The position numbers were made by a program, and so were the translations under genes. A stretch of DNA of 22,116 bases. Source: Comamonadaceae bacterium. Lineage in GTDB: Bacteria > Pseudomonadota > Gammaproteobacteria > Burkholderiales > Burkholderiaceae_C. The stretch covers positions 1-22,116 of the forward strand of contig CANCCE010000016.1 of assembly GCA_947374505.1 (NCBI GenBank). Reading direction: 5' to 3'. Position 1 is the first letter of the stretch. Each line of letters starts with the position of its first letter. Positions 21,586 through 22,116 of this stretch are shown here, piece after piece. Below the pieces are notes generated by a model, which had not been told where the DNA came from, searched no databases, and worked only from the letters and a program-made list of their open reading frames with translations.

Positions 21586-22116
21586 TGGCGTGACATTTTG
21601 GACTGTCGATGACGGCAATCTAAGGGGCCTCAAATGTGGCACATGAATCAAGCCGATGCTCATCCAGACAGCCAGGCTGAAATACGCGGACATCCAGATC
21701 ACTTCGGTCTCCCAGTCGGCCCATCGATGGGACACCACCCACCTGCCTGAGACATCTAGAAACCCCTGCGTCACGCTGAGAAATTGACGCCCATGGTCGT
21801 TGTCAAATGTCCAGCGTGACCAGTACATGGGGACATCAACCAAAAACATGTAGAGGGCGTAGATGGCACCGATGGCGCTGAAGGTGGCCAGAATGGTGCG
21901 GTGCTCTCGGTGACTTCGCGGCAGCGCATGCAAATAACTGGCAGCCAACATCAATGCGCAAATTCCCCACAGCGACTCTTCGATGACATGACCCAGATTT
22001 GACGTTGTCAGCACCGCATACCAAGAGAAAATTTCGGCGATAAGAATCATGGGAACGACAGCGTGAGACACCATGATGCCAACCTGATTTTCAGTTGTCC
22101 GTGCAATGCCTCTAGA
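21574..22116 (-). CDS. Multi-pass membrane protein of unknown function, 5' end cut by window
   Basis: The reading frame is open from the window edge to the stop at 21574 (about 180 residues visible). An ATG at 22074 exists, but the codons upstream ('ARTTENQVGIM') read as coding, so the start is probably outside. About four hydrophobic segments are visible, including 'VVPMILIAEIFSWYAVL', 'SLWGICALMLAASYLHAL' and 'AYFSLAVWMSIGLIHVP', joined by Trp- and His-rich loops. I do not recognise a named family. It lies 46 bases upstream of the CorA-type gene on the same strand, so the two could share a transcript. Confidence 0.75.
   Translation of the reverse strand, partial: SRGIARTTENQVGIMVSHAVVPMILIAEIFSWYAVLTTSNLGHVIEESLWGICALMLAASYLHALPRSHREHRTILATFSAIGAIYALYMFLVDVPMYWSRWTFDNDHGRQFLSVTQGFLDVSGRWVVSHRWADWETEVIWMSAYFSLAVWMSIGLIHVPHLRPLRLPSSTVQNVTPLTQ

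Overview
The window looks like chromosomal DNA of a betaproteobacterium, most likely order Burkholderiales and family Comamonadaceae (Rhodoferax/Polaromonas/Limnohabitans-like). I base this on moderately high GC, gene content (a tricarboxylate-type 'Bug' binding protein, an aryl-CoA monooxygenase/reductase operon, DusA, LplT) and overall protein character; the genus is inference. No rRNA, tRNA, insertion sequence, phage gene or CRISPR array is visible. Genes are packed tightly, and several neighbours overlap by a few bases.

Left part (1-4440, minus strand): a four-gene operon for aerobic CoA-dependent breakdown of an aromatic acid. It starts with a fused flavin monooxygenase/old-yellow-enzyme protein of the 2-aminobenzoyl-CoA/salicylyl-CoA type, followed by an SDR dehydrogenase, a MarR regulator and a crotonase-fold protein cut by the window edge. 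A sigma70-like promoter with a 17-bp near-palindrome filling its spacer lies in front, a plausible MarR operator. Next to it (4547-5521) is a separate Bug-type periplasmic binding protein.

Positions 5795-7948 (plus strand): a compact, apparently translationally coupled operon of a 51-residue Cys-rich protein, a DUF2805/TIGR03643-type protein, an atypical cryptochrome/photolyase-family flavoprotein and a DUF2256 zinc-ribbon-like protein. The three small partners have no known function, so this is the best candidate for an undescribed system: a light-dependent repair or light-sensing module.

Positions 7945-11542: an exported YtcJ-type amidohydrolase (minus strand) with a striking 9-bp inverted repeat in its leader, then dusA and an Asp/Glu-racemase-family protein (plus strand).

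Positions 11614-18904: envelope and lipid genes. These are UDP-glucose dehydrogenase, phosphatidylserine decarboxylase, a membrane-anchored class III aminotransferase of unknown substrate, an Mpo1-like multi-histidine membrane protein, a GT4 glycosyltransferase resembling lipid glycosyltransferases with a Pho-box-like sequence just upstream, and an LplT-type lysophospholipid transporter. They are not one operon, but together they suggest membrane lipid synthesis or remodelling.

Right end (18973-22116): a YkgJ-like CxxCxxCC protein, a stand-alone ParB-like (ParBc_2) protein, a CorA-type channel with an MgtE-N-like front end and a GMS instead of GMN filter motif, and a multi-pass membrane protein cut by the window edge.
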